The position numbers and the translations under genes were made by a program. Below, piece by piece: positions 63,075 to 64,000 of a stretch of 64,000 nucleotides of DNA (the stretch's first letter is position 1; every line of letters begins with the position of its first letter). The notes under the pieces are model-generated. The model was not told the origin of the DNA. It saw only the letters and a program-made list of their open reading frames with translations, and ran no database searches. The stretch lies in assembly GCA_024449915.1 (NCBI GenBank), contig JAMZAV010000804.1, positions 185,705 through 249,704 of the forward strand, given 5' to 3'. This DNA comes from Sweltsa coloradensis (Eukaryota > Arthropoda > Insecta > Plecoptera > Chloroperlidae).

Positions 63075-63529
63075 ATGACTGCTTCCATGTGTGGCGTAGG
63101 TGAAAAATCAGTGCGAAAAATAAAATCAGAGAAGAGAACCACGGATACAGTTAAAACGCCTAAAAGATCGCGACCGGGAGCCGAAGGTAATCAAAACCGC
63201 AAACCAAATTTGTGATGAGTTTGCTAGGAATGCCACAAGAAGAATTGTGCACGATTTTTTCCGAAGAAATAAAATTCCTACAGTTCAAAAAGTTCTCCAC
63301 CTCGTAAATAATGACGCAACATTGCCAAATGTGTCTACTGTCTATCTTTACATTGTATCGGATTATGAAGGATCTTGGCTCTGTTCACAAGAAACGGAAC
63401 AGGAACTCGGCGTTGATCGAACGGGAGGACATAAGTGCGTGGAGGCGCCGTTACCTCCGTTTGATTGTACAGTATCGGAGGGAAGGTCGGTCTATTTACT
63501 ACACGGACGAAACTTGGTGCAATAATTAA
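63075..63529 (+). pseudogene. Tc1/IS630-type transposase N-terminal part, broken
   Basis: From the ATG at 63075 a helix-turn-helix-like segment (GVGEKSVRKIKSEKR) is read, then after frameshifts RRIVHDFFRRNKIPTVQKVL, PNVSTVYLYIV, HKKRNRNSALIEREDISAWR and RRYLRLIVQYRREGRSIYYT followed by DETW. The DETW motif holds the first catalytic Asp of the DDE triad. The sequence is cut at about 63530 by an AT-rich segment, so the rest of the catalytic domain is missing. Confidence 0.7.
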
Positions 63530-63675
63530 TAAATAATAATATTAATAATTCTTTATTTAGCCTCATGCGCAATTGGTACAAACACATTACATATTATAAT
63601 TTTACACACTACAAGTAGGTACCTACATAATAGTATAGTACATTTTCAATCATACCCAATATCATGAGTAATAAT

Positions 63676-63858
63676 AACTAGGGAAACGCCAAAGTCGTTG
63701 TTAAACGAGTGAGTGAGCCATGTGTATGGTACCCGGTATCATTCCCCATACTGGGCTAGATTCAGCCTTAAGTATATAGGACGAAAGGGGATGTTCCCGG
63801 GTACTCAACACAATGGCTCACTCACTCGTTTAACAACGACTTTGAGGTTTCCCTAGTT
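63676..63858. repeat. Short TIR element (family M), small copy
   Basis: It begins AACTAGGGAAACGCCAAAGT and ends CGACTTTGAGGTTTCCCTAG, with GTGAGTGAGCCATGTGT and its inverse inside. About 183 bp, an internally deleted form of the copy at 44716. Confidence 0.85.
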
Positions 63859-63892
63859 TAAATTGAACATAGAAAATTCGAATCGTGTTCGG

Positions 63893-64000
63893 CGGCACCG
63901 TACAGTGCTGCGGTAGACTCTTCAAGGACGCGGCACCGTACAGTGCTGCGGTAGACTCTTCAAGGACGCGGCACCGTACAGTGCTGCGGTAGACTCTTCA
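63893..64000. repeat. 38-bp tandem repeat running off the window end
   Basis: CGGCACCGTACAGTGCTGCG then GTAGACTCTTCAAGGACG repeats exactly at 63893, 63931 and 63969. The array is cut by the end of the window, so its length is unknown. Confidence 0.95.

Overview
This is a eukaryotic nuclear window, almost certainly from a marine invertebrate animal. It contains introns, a metazoan receptor-tyrosine-kinase exon of the MuSK type, a THAP zinc-finger remnant, Penelope-like, BEL/Pao, Gypsy and LINE retroelements, tRNA-derived repeats, and no operon-like or bacterial organisation. A deuterostome (echinoderm or hemichordate) is my best guess from the repeat style, but the species cannot be named from the sequence. 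Host genes are few; most of the window is layered mobile DNA.

Layout. 1-5.3 kb: AT-rich sequence with poly-G/poly-C tandem repeats and a GC-rich LTR-like island. 5.4-9.7 kb: a decayed two-ORF LINE on the minus strand, then a GA microsatellite. 10.2-10.9 kb: a retroelement fragment. 11.17-11.40 kb: a possible first and second exon of an unrecognised gene. 11.46-14.99 kb: a terminal-inverted-repeat element holding a dead copy of an uncharacterised Cys-rich protein family. 16.2-16.75 kb: a degenerate THAP exon. 17.0-18.4 kb: the 3' end of a BEL/Pao element. 18.57-19.40 kb: a Penelope-like (PLE) tail dimer. 19.5-24.6 kb: the last exon of a MuSK-like receptor kinase (20762-21607) lying between two inverted copies of one composite repeat. 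24.8-26.5 kb: a small PLE-like inverted pair and a LINE 3' fragment. 27-37.5 kb: a PLE (RT plus GIY-YIG) and its inverted tail, the tail being split by an 8.07-kb long-TIR element with a 9-bp target duplication; that element holds a 646-bp hairpin, tRNA-like sequences and three copies of a GGATGAGCG repeat. 37.5-41.1 kb: three successive head-to-head PLE-tail palindromes from three families. 42.1-44.4 kb: two tandem satellites. 47.565-62.896 kb: one complete BEL/Pao element (5-bp target duplication) that has received a Gypsy element in its pol gene and a 3.9-kb TIR DNA element in its 5' LTR. 63.07-64 kb: a Tc1/IS630-type transposase fragment, a short TIR repeat and a 38-bp tandem repeat.

The points most worth attention are the mirror-image repeat around the MuSK-like exon; hammerhead-ribozyme-like cores shared by several PLE tail families; the uncharacterised Cys-rich protein family found inside two unrelated TIR elements; and the nesting order, which gives a relative history of insertions.
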